From CAZTTG01 sp964615935 (lineage in GTDB: Bacteria > Planctomycetota > UBA1135 > GCA-002686595): 64,000 bases of DNA. The stretch covers positions 1 through 64,000 of the forward strand of contig CAZTTG010000018.1 in assembly GCA_964615935.1 (NCBI GenBank), read 5' to 3'. The notes beneath the pieces were generated by a model that searched no databases, had not been told where the DNA came from, and saw nothing but the letters and a program-made list of their open reading frames with translations. Shown here one piece after another: positions 1 through 8,541 of the stretch; within the stretch, counting starts at the first letter, position 1; the number at the start of each line of letters is the position of its first letter. The translations under genes were made by a program, and so were the position numbers.

Positions 1-44
1 ATCCCACGCGGGCACCGCGTGTCCTCGGCGATCCGTGGGGTGCC

Positions 45-402
45 CTCGTTGCTCGGTCCGGTCCCCTCACGGCTCCAGCGAACGCTCGTGGGGGCAGGAA
101 GCGAGCTGTGAGCGCCCGGCCGAGGTGCCGCCTGGCGCAGCTCCGCTGCGCCGGCGCACCGAGGAGTCCGCCCGGACCAACTACCCCTGCCCGAGAGGGA
201 ATCACCCCCTGTCCAGGCATGGGTGTGCCGACACCCACGGCCGGAGCAGAGACCAGCGGATCTCACGGCTTGCAGACTCCTCGGTGCGTCCGGCGCGGCT
301 CCGCCGCGCCGGACGACACCTCGGCCGGGCGCCTACAGCTCGCTTCCTGCCCCAACGAGCCCTCCTTCCAGCCGTCAGGGGACACGACGAGCAACGAGAG
401 CG
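45..402. repeat. Imperfect inverted repeat, arms about 125 bp
   Basis: The segment at about 45-169 is matched, as its reverse complement, by about 275-402, with roughly 105 bases between. The match runs through several recognisable blocks: GGACTCCTCGGTGCG, CACCTCGGCCGGGCG, CAGCTCGCTTCCTGCCCC, AGGGGAC and GAGCAACGAG. Weaker similarity seems to continue toward base 1, so the left arm may extend out of the window. Overlapping frames are open here only because of GC bias; none shows a recognisable protein. This could be a decayed mobile-element end or a structured intergenic repeat. No transposase is visible. Confidence 0.7.
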
Positions 403-651
403 CGCAACGCCTCGCCGATGACGCGCCGCGCTGCTGCGCGGCGCATGCCTCCCGGCGGAGGAAGGACCCAATGGACCGCCGCGCTGCGCGCGGCTGACGC
501 CACATGCGCTGCGCGCGTGGCTCACGGCGTTCCCCGAACGCCGGGCGCGGCCAGGAGGCCGCGCGGGGGACATGACCAGGCCCACCGGCGACAGGACCCA
601 TACCCCGCCACTCGACAGGGAACCCGCCCCTACGCGGCCTACTGGCCGCGT
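134..651. repeat. Array of seven perfect GC-rich hairpins
   Basis: Seven perfect short-loop hairpins lie in about 520 bases: 134-152 (8-bp stem, loop TCC), 220-237 (7 bp, GCCG), 290-312 (10 bp, TCC), 423-444 (9 bp, TGCT), 478-494 (7 bp, TGC), 545-564 (8 bp, AGGA) and 632-651 (8 bp, TACT). Six share a GCGC/CGCGGC-rich stem, so they look like one family of palindromes rather than unrelated terminators. The whole 1-778 stretch carries no gene I can support. The role is unknown; REP-like elements or a folded RNA are possible. Confidence 0.65.
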
Positions 652-778
652 CCAGCGCACCGAGAGGTCCGCCTCCCCTGCCGACGAAGGTGGCGTGTCA
701 CGGGCCCGACGACACCCCGACCCGAGAGAACACGCAGCGAGCCGTGACGTCCGGGCGAGCCGCGATAAGGCCGGGGCG

Positions 779-2074
779 ATGAACCCCGCCCTGCTGATCG
801 CCGCGCTCGCCCAGGTCGCCCCGCCCGCGGGGCCGGTCCCCGAGGTCCTGCGCGTCGCCGACGCGCTCGTGCTCCACTCGTTCCGCGAGCCGAGCTACGA
901 CTGCGGTCGGGACCCCCGGGGCGGTCCGTGCTTCGGGAGGATCGCGACCGGGGTCGGCGACCTCGACGGCGACGGCCGCGCGGACGTGGCCGTGGGTCCG
1001 GTCCCGCACGTCTTCGACCAGGCGGTGCAGGTCCGCTCCGGGAGGAGCGGCGAGGTGCTGGTGGAGTACGTCGACGAGCGAGTATGGACGATCGCGCCCC
1101 TGGGCGACCTGGACGGCGACGGCGTGCCCGAGGTCGCGGTGGGCTCGGGGGAGCACACCGGGATCGCCCCGAGGGGGCGGGTGCGGGTCTTCTCGGGCAT
1201 CGACCCCCAGCCCGTACTGGAGCTGGGGCCCGGCGCGCTGCGCCCGTACGGCACCGTCCTGGCCGGCGCGGCCGATTGGGATGGAGACGGCGTGGGGGAC
1301 CTGGTCCTCGGGCCGCCCGACGTGCAGGTGGTCTCCGGCCGGGACGGGACCGGGCTGTTCCTCCCCGAGGGACCCGACTCCCTGGCGATGGGGTTCGGCT
1401 CCAGCCTCGCCTGCAGCCGGAGCGCCGGCCGGGGAGGGAGGCCGAGGCTCTGGATCGGCTCGCCCGGCGAGCGCTGCGACGGCAGCCGGGCGGGCCTCGT
1501 GCGGGTGTACTCGCCGGGGAGCACCGCCGCCCGATCGGCGCCGTGCGGAACCGGCCGCGGCGCGCGCTTCGGCGCGGCCCTGGGGATCGCCGGCGACGTC
1601 GATCGGGACGGCGTCGAGGACCCCCTCGTCGGCTCTCCGGGCTGGGGCTCGGGAAGGGGGCGCGTGGTCGTCGTCTCCGGGCGCAGCGCCGAGGTGCTGT
1701 ACTGCGTCGATGGCGAGCTCCCCGGCTCCGCGCTCGGATGGAGCGTCGCCGGAGGCGCGGACCTCGACGGGGACGGTGTCGCGGACTGGATCGCGGGCGC
1801 GCCCGGGGACCCGGACGATGCGGAGGCGCCGGGGGGATCGGTGGTGGCGATCTCCGGGCGCGAGGGGCGGGCGCTCGTGCGGCTCGAGGAGCCCTCCCTG
1901 CCGGGCTTCGGCGGCGCGGTCGCGATCGCCGGCGACGTCGACGGGGACGGTGTCGCGGACGCGATCGTCGGCGCCTTCCCGCTCCGGTCGGGGGGCGGGC
2001 AAGGGGCGGTCACCGTCCTCTCGGGCGCGCGGCTCGGCGGCCGCTCGGGCGAGGGGCCTCCCGGGGATCGCTAG
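779..2074 (+). CDS. FG-GAP/VCBS repeat protein (integrin alpha-like beta-propeller)
   Basis: This 431-residue protein is built from repeated FG-GAP blades. Each blade carries a D-x-D-x-D-G calcium loop followed by a hydrophobic strand, for example GDLDGDGRADVAVG and GDVDGDGVADAIVG, at least six times. Such propellers are typical of secreted or surface proteins of Planctomycetota and probably bind calcium and a ligand; no catalytic residues are evident. The ATG at 779 opens a weakly hydrophobic N terminus ending near APPAGP that could be a short signal peptide. The frame is open upstream to 572, but that part is arginine-rich and lies in the hairpin DNA, so I exclude it. The next gene starts 50 bases downstream. 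Confidence 0.8.
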   Translation: MNPALLIAALAQVAPPAGPVPEVLRVADALVLHSFREPSYDCGRDPRGGPCFGRIATGVGDLDGDGRADVAVGPVPHVFDQAVQVRSGRSGEVLVEYVDERVWTIAPLGDLDGDGVPEVAVGSGEHTGIAPRGRVRVFSGIDPQPVLELGPGALRPYGTVLAGAADWDGDGVGDLVLGPPDVQVVSGRDGTGLFLPEGPDSLAMGFGSSLACSRSAGRGGRPRLWIGSPGERCDGSRAGLVRVYSPGSTAARSAPCGTGRGARFGAALGIAGDVDRDGVEDPLVGSPGWGSGRGRVVVVSGRSAEVLYCVDGELPGSALGWSVAGGADLDGDGVADWIAGAPGDPDDAEAPGGSVVAISGREGRALVRLEEPSLPGFGGAVAIAGDVDGDGVADAIVGAFPLRSGGGQGAVTVLSGARLGGRSGEGPPGDR

Positions 2075-2124
2075 CGCCCGAAGCTCGGGGGGGGTAGCCT
2101 CCGCTCGCGGCCGGAGAGGGGGAG

Positions 2125-3009
2125 ATGACCAGGCTGAAGGTCGAGAGGTACGGGCCCAACCACACCCTGGCCTGCCCGCACTGCGGGCGGGAGATCCGCT
2201 GCTATCGCTTCAGCGGCATGGCCGATCTCGCGCCGCACTTCTTCTGCGACACCTGCTCGAACCTCTACTTCGACGAGGCGCAGCGGGCGCTGCTCTACCG
2301 CCGCAAGGCGACGCGCCGGCTCCTGCGGGAGATGGCCGCCTCCCTGCCGGACTGTCCCTGCGGCGGGAGGTTCCGGCCCGAAGCCGATCCCCGCTGCCCC
2401 GGCTGCGGCCGCGAGCTCGAGGGGGATCCCGATCCCCTGCAGCGCCTCACCCAGCCCGGGGCCGTGCTCCTCGCCGGCGCGCGCATGGTGACGCCCGTGC
2501 CCGAGGACGAGCTCCGCTTCGGCGAGGTCGCCGAGCGCGCGGCCGGAGCTCGCGCGGAGCGCAGGCTGTCGATCGCCGAGGTGGCCGAGGCCGTCGAGGT
2601 GCCGCGATGCCGCCTCGAGGCCATCGAGCGGGCGGATCTCGCCGGGATCGAGGCGGCGGCCCTCCTGGAGTACGTCGGGTTCCTGGACCTGGAGCGCTGG
2701 TTCGACAAGTGGGCGAAGGGGAACGCGGACCTGCTGCGCGGGCGTCGCCTGGAGGACTGCCTGCCGAGCTCCCTGCGCGAGGTGGGGCGGCGCTGCGCGC
2801 GGGCTCGCAGGGAACGCGGTCTGAGCCGGAAGGAGGCCTCGCGCGAGGCCCGGGTACCCCAGTACCGGATCCGAGACGTCGAGCAGAGCGCCTCGGACGC
2901 CATCGACCCCGCCTGCCTGGGCCGGTACGTCGCCTTCCTGGGGCTCGCGGAGTGGTTCGAGACGTGGTGCGAGCGCCATCCGGAGCTCTCCCGCCGGCTC
3001 CGGCCGTAG
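2125..3009 (+). CDS. Zinc-ribbon protein with two helix-turn-helix-like domains
   Basis: The ATG follows a strong purine-rich site (GGAGAGGGGGAG). The 294-residue product begins with a zinc-ribbon-like region: CPHCG near residue 19, CDTC near 41, then CPCGG and CPGCG near 76-92. After residue 130 come two similar blocks (R-x-x-R-G-L-S-x-x-E-x-x-x, then V-P-x-x-R-I/L-x-x-I/V-E) that resemble XRE-type helix-turn-helix domains, each followed by a similar LGLxEWFxxW-like segment. This suggests an internal duplication. A soluble DNA-binding regulator is the best inference, but I recognise no named family. There is no signal peptide or membrane segment. Confidence 0.65.
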   Translation: MTRLKVERYGPNHTLACPHCGREIRCYRFSGMADLAPHFFCDTCSNLYFDEAQRALLYRRKATRRLLREMAASLPDCPCGGRFRPEADPRCPGCGRELEGDPDPLQRLTQPGAVLLAGARMVTPVPEDELRFGEVAERAAGARAERRLSIAEVAEAVEVPRCRLEAIERADLAGIEAAALLEYVGFLDLERWFDKWAKGNADLLRGRRLEDCLPSSLREVGRRCARARRERGLSRKEASREARVPQYRIRDVEQSASDAIDPACLGRYVAFLGLAEWFETWCERHPELSRRLRP

Positions 3010-3105
3010 CGCCGGGCCGGCTGCGATGAGCCCGGGTTGCGCGATGGCCGTCGCCGTGGTGCAGTGGATCGGGGAGGCGGTCGCCGGCTCCCCTGGAGCG
3101 CGGAC

Positions 3106-3561
3106 ATGTCCGATCCCTGGGCGTTGATCTGCTGGGGTCCCTGGACCGAGGTTCTGTGCGTGCAGTCCAAGATGGAGGCGCACGGGATCCCGGCGATCAT
3201 CCAGGACGAGTGGGTCAAGACGCTGTACCCGTTCTACACGGGAAGCTGCCCCCTGGAGCTGCGGCTCCTGGTTCCGGACTCGGCGAAGGAGGAGGCGGAG
3301 GAGCTGCTGGCGGCCCGGGTCGGCGAGGAGGTCGAGGAGGAGCCCGGCCGGGAGGAGATCCGCTCGCTCGCCCGGCGGATCCGCTGGACGGTCATCTTCC
3401 CGATCTGCGCGCCCTATGGCCTGTACCTCGCATGGCGCTACTTCGGCGCGATCGCACGGCACGGCGTGCGCCCGCGGTACCACGACTCGGTCGTGGCGGC
3501 CTGCTGGCTCGACGCGGCCTGGATGCTCTGCATCGCGCTGATGTGGCCCTGGGGCTTCTGA
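3106..3561 (+). CDS. DUF2007-family membrane protein
   Basis: The N-terminal ~75 residues match the DUF2007 pattern (putative signal-transducing protein): a strand, then an E-A-H-G-I-P-A motif, a short loop, and a strand ending in LLVPDSAKEEAEELL. The C-terminal half has two hydrophobic segments, IFPICAPYGLYLAW and WLDAAWMLCIALMW, likely membrane helices. The product is 151 residues from the ATG at 3106. An upstream in-frame start at 3037 would add a 23-residue arginine-rich leader without family resemblance, so I prefer the later start. The biochemical role of the family is not established. It lies between the zinc-ribbon gene and a MORN lipoprotein, all on the same strand. Confidence 0.65.
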   Translation: MSDPWALICWGPWTEVLCVQSKMEAHGIPAIIQDEWVKTLYPFYTGSCPLELRLLVPDSAKEEAEELLAARVGEEVEEEPGREEIRSLARRIRWTVIFPICAPYGLYLAWRYFGAIARHGVRPRYHDSVVAACWLDAAWMLCIALMWPWGF

Positions 3562-3767
3562 GGCGGGCGCCCTTCCCGTCCGCGGGCACGCCTCACGCCC
3601 GATCGCGCCGCCTCGAGCCGCGATTCGCGGGCCATCGGGTATCCGGGAGGACAGCCACCGATACCATGGGCGGCGGGATTCCATCCCCCCGCGATCCGGC
3701 TTCCGACCGACCGGCAGGTATCGGGCCGGTCGATGAAGCCGCGGGCCCGAGCCTCCTGGAGAAGGCC

Positions 3768-5219
3768 ATGCAGAGAACCCGGACGATCCTGCTCCTCTCG
3801 GCGGTACTCGCAGCGGTGGGCTGCGCCACCGGCCCGGAGGAACAGCCACCCTCGGCAGGCACCGAGGCCGAGGACGGCACGCGATGGGTGGTCCTCGAAC
3901 GCCACCCCGACGGCAGCCCGCGGCTGGAGGGCGAGCAGACGCTGAGCTCGCAGGGCGACTGGGTCTCCCACGGGCGCTGGATCCAGCGGTTCCCGTCGGG
4001 CGCGAAGGAGGTCGAGTGGGAGTGCCGGGACGGAGAGCTCCACGGTCCATGGCTGTCCCGGTACGAGAGCGGGAACAAGCGCGGCGAGGGGAGCTGGTCC
4101 TCGGGGAGCCAGGACGGCCGCTGGATCGAGTGGTACGAGAGCGGACAGAAGTCGCTCCGGGGCACCTACGTGGAAGGCCAGAAGGTCGGCCGCTGGTTCC
4201 ACTGGCGCGAGGACGGCACGCTCGACCGCGAGCGGACCGAGCGCTTCGTGCCCGAGCTCACCAACGAGCTCGCCCGCGGGGCGCCCGACTGGAGCGCCCA
4301 GCAGGCCTGCGGACCCCCCGACGTGCGCCGGCGGAAGCAGGACTCGCCCAGGGCCTGGGAGCCGCAGCATCCGCGCATGGGCGTGGTGTGGCTGGAGGTC
4401 TCCTTCCCCGAGGCGCGACGCGCCACGGGCCTGCGCATCTGGGAGGCCTGCACGGGGGGCTGCGTGACCCGCGTCCAGCTGGCCGACCCGAAGGGGGACT
4501 TCCACACCGTGTGGACCGGGGAGGGGGCCGCTGGCGATCCCGGCGAGCTCGAGCTCGAGTTCGATCGCACGCCCTGGCTCACCCGCACCGCCCGGGTCTT
4601 CGTGGACACCGGCCTGGGGACGGGGTGGAAGGAGATCGACGCGGTGGCCCTGCTCTCCCTGGAGGACGAGCAGTGGGCCTGCGAGGCGCGGGCCACCTCG
4701 GCCTACGGCGAGGACGAACGGGCCCCCGCGCTGGCGGGGGTGGTGCTCGCTCCGCGGAGGGAGCCGCCGGCCGACGCCGGCTCGCTGGTCTGCGGCTCGA
4801 CGGAGGTGGAGCTGCAGCTCAGCTCCGAGGAGGGCCGGATGAAGGTGAAGACCCGGGACGGCCGGGCCCGCCTGCCGGAGGGCTGGTACGGGATCAACCA
4901 CATCCGGCTCGAGAAGCGCGGCGAGAACGGCAAGCTCGCCTCCATCCAGGGACAGCCCACCGAGGCCGGGGCGGAGCTGTGGATCGAGCCCGGCCAGGAG
5001 ACCCGGCTCGCCTTCGGGACGCCCCTGAAGGCCAACCTGGAGGCGAGCCGCGAGCGCGACACCTTCGAGCTCTCCTTCTCCCTCACGGGCGCCGGCGGCG
5101 TGGAGTACGACACCGCCAGGGCCAGCCTCGGCCGGGCGCGCCTGCCCGCCCCCGGCTTCGAGGTCGTGGAGCGCTCCAGCGGCGAGATCGTCGCCTCGGG
5201 CCGCTTCCGCTACGGCTGA
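3768..5219 (+). CDS. MORN/YwqK-like repeat lipoprotein
   Basis: The 483-residue product starts with a lipoprotein signal (hydrophobic LLLSAVLAAV then G-C), predicting lipid anchoring. Residues ~50-165 contain MORN/YwqK-type repeats: short units with G-x-W, Y-E-S-G-x-K and G-x-x-x-G-x-W, for example RYESGNKRGEGSW and WYESGQKSLRG. The middle third resembles a carbohydrate- or lectin-like beta-sandwich (a V-W-L-E-V-S-F strand, R-V-F-V-D-T). The C-terminal part looks like a second beta-rich domain ending in GRFRYG. No catalytic motif is apparent. It is probably an envelope structural or binding protein. A broken copy of a related tail lies 34 bases downstream, hinting at a former tandem paralogue. 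Confidence 0.7.
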   Translation: MQRTRTILLLSAVLAAVGCATGPEEQPPSAGTEAEDGTRWVVLERHPDGSPRLEGEQTLSSQGDWVSHGRWIQRFPSGAKEVEWECRDGELHGPWLSRYESGNKRGEGSWSSGSQDGRWIEWYESGQKSLRGTYVEGQKVGRWFHWREDGTLDRERTERFVPELTNELARGAPDWSAQQACGPPDVRRRKQDSPRAWEPQHPRMGVVWLEVSFPEARRATGLRIWEACTGGCVTRVQLADPKGDFHTVWTGEGAAGDPGELELEFDRTPWLTRTARVFVDTGLGTGWKEIDAVALLSLEDEQWACEARATSAYGEDERAPALAGVVLAPRREPPADAGSLVCGSTEVELQLSSEEGRMKVKTRDGRARLPEGWYGINHIRLEKRGENGKLASIQGQPTEAGAELWIEPGQETRLAFGTPLKANLEASRERDTFELSFSLTGAGGVEYDTARASLGRARLPAPGFEVVERSSGEIVASGRFRYG

Positions 5220-5252
5220 GGCGGCGTCTGCTCGTGCTCATGGAGAGCACCC

Positions 5253-5381
5253 GACAAGCTCGAGGGCGACTTCGAGATCCGCGGCACCTTCCGCCTGGGC
5301 GAGATCGAGATCCAGACGGGCGCGACCCACCGCTTCTCCGTCGGGGGGGTCGCAGCGCAACCGAGCACTGAGGAGCCCTAG
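5253..5381 (+). pseudogene. Fragment of a MORN-lipoprotein-like C terminus
   Basis: A 42-codon stretch ending in TAG reads as a coherent protein tail (D-K-L-E-G-D-F-E-I-R-G-T-F-R-L-G, then H-R-F-S-V-G-G-V). It has no start codon and no ribosome site. The G-x-F-R-x-G element echoes the end of the preceding lipoprotein (GRFRYG). I read it as the remaining 3' end of a tandem paralogue deleted from the middle. The 'E-I-E-I' strand pattern also fits a beta-sandwich tail. It is not part of the following selenoprotein gene, which starts 9 bases later in another frame. Confidence 0.5.
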
Positions 5382-5389
5382 GGGGAATC

Positions 5390-6559
5390 ATGTCCATGCG
5401 AGCAAGAGACCGCGCGGTGGCCGTCGCGGCCATCGCCTTCGCCGCCTCGTGGCTCCCCGCCTGCTCGACGCAGTCGGGTGGAACGCGGCCGGACGCCGGG
5501 CCGGCCACGGCCCCCGAGCGGGAGCTGGCGGCCTACCGCGAGCGGATCACCGACGACTACATCCGCTTCGAGAAGAGCGTCGAGCCCAGCGCCGAGAACG
5601 GGTTCACCGCGGGCGAGTACTACCAGCGCCTCTACCACCCGGATCTGAATCCGCGCACCCGGTCCACGGACTGGCTGGAGGACTTCGAGCGCGAGCACCG
5701 CGGCACGCCCGTGGGCCTGGAGGCGGTCGAGGCCCACCTCGCCTGGCTCGGGGACAGCCCGCGCCTGGAGGCCGTGCGCGCTCCGGCCGTGTACGACCTC
5801 CTCCGGGAGCACTACCTCGGCCAGGAGGGAATGGGGGAGGTCTGCTACCTCGGCAGTCCCTACGCGGGCGAAGGGGACTACCTCGCCTTCCTGGACCAGC
5901 TGGTCGCCGAGAACCCCTACCCATCGGTGAAGGCCAGGGCCCTGGCGTCGAGGATGCAGGTCCTGCGCGGCCTCGGGCGCTTCGAGGAGATGCGTCAGTG
6001 CTCGATGGCCCTGAGCGAGTCCCACTTCGACGAGACCTACAAGAACACGCCCTGCGGCGAGCTGGCGGGCGGCTTCCTGCTGCCACCCCATCCGGAGAAG
6101 GCCGTCCAGGTCGGCTCCGTGGCCCCCCAGATCGCCGGCTACGACCTCGACGGTCGCGCGGTCGAGCTGGGCGACTTCGAGGACCAGGTCGTGGTGGTGG
6201 TCTTCTTCGGCTTCTGGTGAATCTGCTGCCGGGATCTCATTCCCTACGAGCGGTCGCTCGCCGAAGAGCTGCGCGATGAGCCCTTCACCTTCCTGTGGGT
6301 CCTCAGCGACCCGAGCCGGGAGTACTGCCGGACCCGGATGGAGCGCGCGGAGATCGACTGGCCCCACGTGTTCATGCCCTGCGGCACGAGGAGCCCGACC
6401 GCCGTGCGGTGGGGCATCGACGAGTGGCCCACCATCTTCGTGCTGGACGATCTCGGCGTCATCCGCCACCGCGGCAACGAGGACGCCCTGGGCGGGGAGG
6501 AGCTGGGGGATGCCGTGCGGGCCCTTTTGGCCGAGATGGAGGGCGCCGGGGGGGGGTAG
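5390..6559 (+). CDS. TlpA/thioredoxin-like lipoprotein, predicted selenoprotein (UGA at 6218)
   Basis: The ORF reads 276 codons to an in-frame TGA, then continues in the same frame to TAG at 6557, giving 389 residues with Sec at 277. The N terminus has a lipoprotein signal (W-L-P-A-C). Residues ~35-250 form a helical N-terminal domain. After that the thioredoxin fold is unmistakable: VVVVVFFGFW, then U-I-C-C at the usual W-C-x-x-C position, and W-P-T-I-F-V-L-D with the cis-Pro loop and a closing D-x-G-x-I-R strand. TlpA/ResA-like proteins act outside the cytoplasm as thiol-disulfide reductases; here the first active-site Cys is replaced by UGA, giving U-x-x-C. Stopping at 6220 would remove the whole active site. 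The hairpin after UGA is weak (see the SECIS entry). Confidence 0.8.
6231..6244 (+). promoter_or_regulatory. Weak candidate SECIS hairpin of the TlpA-like gene
   Basis: A 4-bp stem (GGGA/TCCC, loop TCTCAT) begins 11 bases after the UGA at 6218-6220. It is in the right place for a bacterial SECIS, but the loop lacks the usual G. Support for Sec here rests mainly on the protein alignment with the thioredoxin active site. Confidence 0.25.
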
Positions 6560-6599
6560 CCCGGAAAGCTCGGACCCGGCCTAAGGAGCGGCTCGGCCG

Positions 6600-7307
6600 A
6601 TGGCCGAGAAGGGCGACGGCATGCTCTCCGCCGCCGACGTCCTCCTGGGCTTCCTCCCCGGGCTCCTGTGGCTGGCCTACATCTGGAGGAAGGACGACTG
6701 GGAGCCCGAGCCCCGCTGGCTCCTCCTGCGCGTCTTCCTCCTGGGCTGCGCCGCGGCGCTCCTGATCGCCCGCCTCCGGCCGCGCATCGAGCTCATCCTG
6801 CCCGCCGAGCCCGGCCTGGCGGCCGACCTGATGGACGCCTTCGTGGTCACGGCCCTCTCGGAGGAGCTGGTCAAGGTGGCCGCCTTCGCGCTGGGCATCC
6901 TGTGGCACCGGGAGTGCGACGAGCCCTTGGACGGGATCATCTACGGCGGCGCCGCGGCGCTGGGCTTCGCCTCCCTCGAGAACGCCTACTTCCTGGCGGC
7001 CTCGGGCGGAACGGCCGTCCTCGTGGCGCGGGCCTTCACCGCCAACCTGGCCCACGTGGCCTTCACGGCCCTGGCCTGCTTCTGCCTCGTCCGGGCCAAG
7101 CTCGAGGGCGGGTGGCGCCGGGGGGTCCTGGCCCTGTGGGGCTTCGCGGTGGCCGTCGTGCTGCACGGCACCTACGACCTCTTCCTCGAGTCGTGGCCCC
7201 GCTTCAGCTTCGTCTCGCTGCTCCTCCTGCTGCCCCTGGCGCTGGTCGTCCTGGGGGTCAGCGCGCGCTGGGCGCGGGCTCGCTCGCCGCTCTTCCATCC
7301 GCGCTAG
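6600..7307 (+). CDS. PrsW-family intramembrane protease
   Basis: This 235-residue polytopic protein has about seven hydrophobic helices and the conserved PrsW residues: a glutamate pair in LSEELVKV (E88/E89), a D-G-I-I-Y-G-x-x-A-A-L-G-F-A-x-x-E-N segment around 111-129, a conserved His near 152 (NLAH) and a final H-G-T-Y-D (H189). PrsW proteases cleave anti-sigma factors or other membrane proteins within the bilayer; the substrate here is unknown. The length fits the family. It lies 40 bases after the TlpA-like gene on the same strand. A GC hairpin 40 bases beyond its stop may end the transcript. Confidence 0.85.
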   Translation: MAEKGDGMLSAADVLLGFLPGLLWLAYIWRKDDWEPEPRWLLLRVFLLGCAAALLIARLRPRIELILPAEPGLAADLMDAFVVTALSEELVKVAAFALGILWHRECDEPLDGIIYGGAAALGFASLENAYFLAASGGTAVLVARAFTANLAHVAFTALACFCLVRAKLEGGWRRGVLALWGFAVAVVLHGTYDLFLESWPRFSFVSLLLLLPLALVVLGVSARWARARSPLFHPR

Positions 7308-7346
7308 GGAGGGTGCGCCGCCTACCGGATCGCATTCGAGCGCGCG

Positions 7347-7363
7347 GCCGGCGGGTCGCCGGC
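7347..7363 (+). terminator. GC-rich hairpin downstream of the PrsW-like gene
   Basis: A perfect 7-bp stem GCCGGCG/CGCCGGC with loop GGT lies 40 bases after the PrsW stop codon. No T-run follows, so it is only a possible terminator or mRNA-end stabiliser. Confidence 0.3.
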
Positions 7364-7542
7364 GGCCCCCGCGCCGTATGTCCCGCTGCGCTTGCGACTT
7401 AGGGCACACCCCCGGGCGCTCGCTTGATGGTCGGCCCGGCCGCACTAGGTTGGCGATGCGGGGAGGGCGCCGAGCCAGGCACCCCGCGGTCGCTCTCAAC
7501 CCCGGGAGCATCGGGGAGACGGACCATCGAGGAGGAGGATCG

Positions 7543-8505
7543 ATGACTGCTGAGATCACCACCGTGGAGCTCGACGCCGAGCTCTTCATCGCCGAGAAGA
7601 TCGAGGAGATCCGCGCGGCCGTGGGAGGCGGCACGGCCATCAACGCGCTGTCCGGTGGGGTCGACTCGTCCACCGTGACCATGCTGGGCCACCGCGCCCT
7701 GGGAGACCGCCTGCAGACGGTCTTCGTCGAGAATGGCCTCATGCGGGAGGGCGAGCCGGAGCGGGTCGCCGGCCTCTTCGCGGGGCTGGGCGTTCCGGTG
7801 GAGATCGTCCACGCGCAGGAGGAGTTCTTCACCGCCTTGAAGGGCGTCACCGACCCCGAGGAGAAGCGCGAGGCGATCACCCAGACCTTCTACCGGGACC
7901 TCTTCGGGCGCATCGTGCGGGACTCCGGGGCGAAGCAGCTGCTGCAGGGGACCATCCTGACCGACGTGGACGAGACCGTGGCCGGGATCAAGCGGCAGCA
8001 CAACGTCTTCGCCCAGCTGGGAATCGACCCCCAGGCGGCCTTCGGCTACGGGATCGTGGAGCCCCTCATCCAGCTCCGCAAGGACGGCGTGCGCGAGGTC
8101 GGCCGGGCCCTGGGGCTGCCGGCGGAGCTGTTCCAGCGCATCCCCTTCCCGGGACCGGCGCTCTCGGCGCGGGTGATCGGCGAGGCCACCCCGGAGCGCA
8201 TCCAGACCGTGCGCCGGGCGACGAGCATCGTCGAGGAGATCCTGGCCGACACCGGCGCCTTCCAGTACATGGCGATCCTCCACGAGGACCGCGTGACCGG
8301 CATGGTGGAAGGGAAGCGCGTGTTCGGGCAGCAGATCGAGCTGCGCTGCTGGGAGAGCGTCGACGCCCGGACCGCGACCCCCACCCGGCTCCCCTTCGAG
8401 GTGCTCGAGCGGCTGGCGGGCGAGATCATCCGGGGCATCCCCGGAGTCGTGAGCGTGACCTACAACCTGGCCCCCAAGCCGCCCTCGACCATCGAGGCGG
8501 TCTGA
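7543..8505 (+). CDS. guaA: GMP synthase ATP-pyrophosphatase subunit (GuaA C-terminal part only)
   Basis: The product (320 residues) carries the PP-loop S-G-G-V-D-S-S at 37-43, the G-T-I-x-x-D-V-x-E segment and the C-terminal dimerisation domain ending in P-P-S-T-I-E, as in the C-terminal two-thirds of GMP synthetase. The family converts XMP to GMP using ATP and ammonia. The N-terminal class I glutamine amidotransferase domain is absent, as in the two-subunit archaeal enzyme, and no separate glutaminase gene is nearby. The ATG at 7543 follows GGAGGAGGAT. A PurF-like gene begins 36 bases downstream, so the two are probably co-transcribed. A role in purine nucleotide synthesis is well supported; the ammonia source is not seen. 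Confidence 0.88.
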   Translation: MTAEITTVELDAELFIAEKIEEIRAAVGGGTAINALSGGVDSSTVTMLGHRALGDRLQTVFVENGLMREGEPERVAGLFAGLGVPVEIVHAQEEFFTALKGVTDPEEKREAITQTFYRDLFGRIVRDSGAKQLLQGTILTDVDETVAGIKRQHNVFAQLGIDPQAAFGYGIVEPLIQLRKDGVREVGRALGLPAELFQRIPFPGPALSARVIGEATPERIQTVRRATSIVEEILADTGAFQYMAILHEDRVTGMVEGKRVFGQQIELRCWESVDARTATPTRLPFEVLERLAGEIIRGIPGVVSVTYNLAPKPPSTIEAV

Positions 8506-8541
8506 GGCGGGCGACCGACAGCCAAGCGGGAAGGAAGAGGC

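Noticed and set aside
35..747. Several overlapping ORFs on both strands upstream of the first FG-GAP gene
   Set aside because: Arg/Pro/Ala-rich translations without family resemblance; the DNA is dominated by palindromes.
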